This document shows positions 30,525 through 30,536 of a DNA stretch of 30,536 bases, in pieces. Where the stretch lies: the NCBI GenBank assembly GCA_902491345.1, contig CABUHI010000019.1:1-30536 (forward strand), read 5' to 3'. The notes beneath the pieces were generated by a model. That model was not told the DNA's origin, did no database searches, and saw only the letters and a list, made by a program, of their open reading frames with translations. The translations under genes and the position numbers were made by a program. The DNA is from an uncultured Collinsella sp. Lineage in GTDB: Bacteria > Actinomycetota > Coriobacteriia > Coriobacteriales > Coriobacteriaceae. The number at the start of each line of letters is the position of its first letter. Position 1 is the first letter of the stretch.

Positions 30525-30536
30525 GCAACGCGTTGC
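30525..30536. repeat. Perfect 12-bp palindrome at the window edge
   Basis: GCAACGCGTTGC ends exactly at the last base, so it may extend further. It lies upstream of the tRNA promoter; role unknown. Confidence 0.35.

Overview
The window looks like a chromosome segment of a Gram-positive gut anaerobe of the Actinomycetota, most plausibly a Coriobacteriia member close to Collinsella. This is inferred from several features together: GC-rich codon use over most of the window, a sufCBDSU operon with a divergent Rrf2 regulator, secreted proteins built on GW/YY-type cell-wall-binding repeats, an LPXTG-like anchored protein, many family-2 glycosyltransferases, and a NifU-like plus GGGtGRT gene pair. 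No rRNA or marker gene fixes the species.

Layout. (1) Bases 1-4835, minus strand: three secreted repeat proteins. They are a GH25 lysozyme cut by the window edge, an NlpC/P60-like hydrolase and a protein ending in an Ada-like Cys/His motif. (2) Bases 5152-12062, minus strand: five tightly packed GT2 genes. The first four form an A-B-A'-B' series that looks like a duplicated two-gene unit, followed by an 828-residue enzyme with two GT2 domains. (3) Bases 12175-14495, plus strand: a membrane acyltransferase and another GT2 enzyme of the galactofuranosyl/rhamnosyl type. Regions 2 and 3 probably build and decorate a cell-surface polysaccharide. (4) Bases 14516-18332, minus strand: an AAA-ATPase-like/PD-(D/E)XK-like protein with eroded catalytic motifs, and a lysozyme-like surface protein with a long acidic/basic linker and an MPKTG anchor. 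(5) Bases 18461-19594, minus strand: an Rrf2 iron-sulfur regulator followed almost without gap by an MNT nucleotidyltransferase and a HEPN partner (a toxin-antitoxin type pair). (6) Bases 19819-25064, plus strand: sufC, sufB, sufD, sufS and sufU, the complete iron-sulfur cluster assembly operon, closed by a terminator. (7) Bases 25130-25939, minus strand: a REP-associated (Y1/HUH) transposase-like gene. (8) Bases 26343-28100, plus strand: a NifU-like scaffold protein and a GGGtGRT protein, closed by a strong terminator. (9) Bases 28357-29883, plus strand: a fumarate reductase/aspartate oxidase-type flavoprotein. (10) Bases 30058-30447, minus strand: a tRNA operon His-Lys-Lys with promoter and UUCG-loop terminator.

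The most notable non-coding signal lies between the Rrf2 gene and sufC. Four copies of one 8-mer form two 31-bp inverted repeats of identical geometry, 44 bp apart. A related single half-site with a matching flank lies just after sufU. These are good candidates for the operators of this Rrf2 regulator. The most notable gene-level oddities are the co-transcribed Rrf2/MNT/HEPN genes, the degenerate ATPase/nuclease, and the uncharacterised NifU-like/GGGtGRT pair beside the suf locus.
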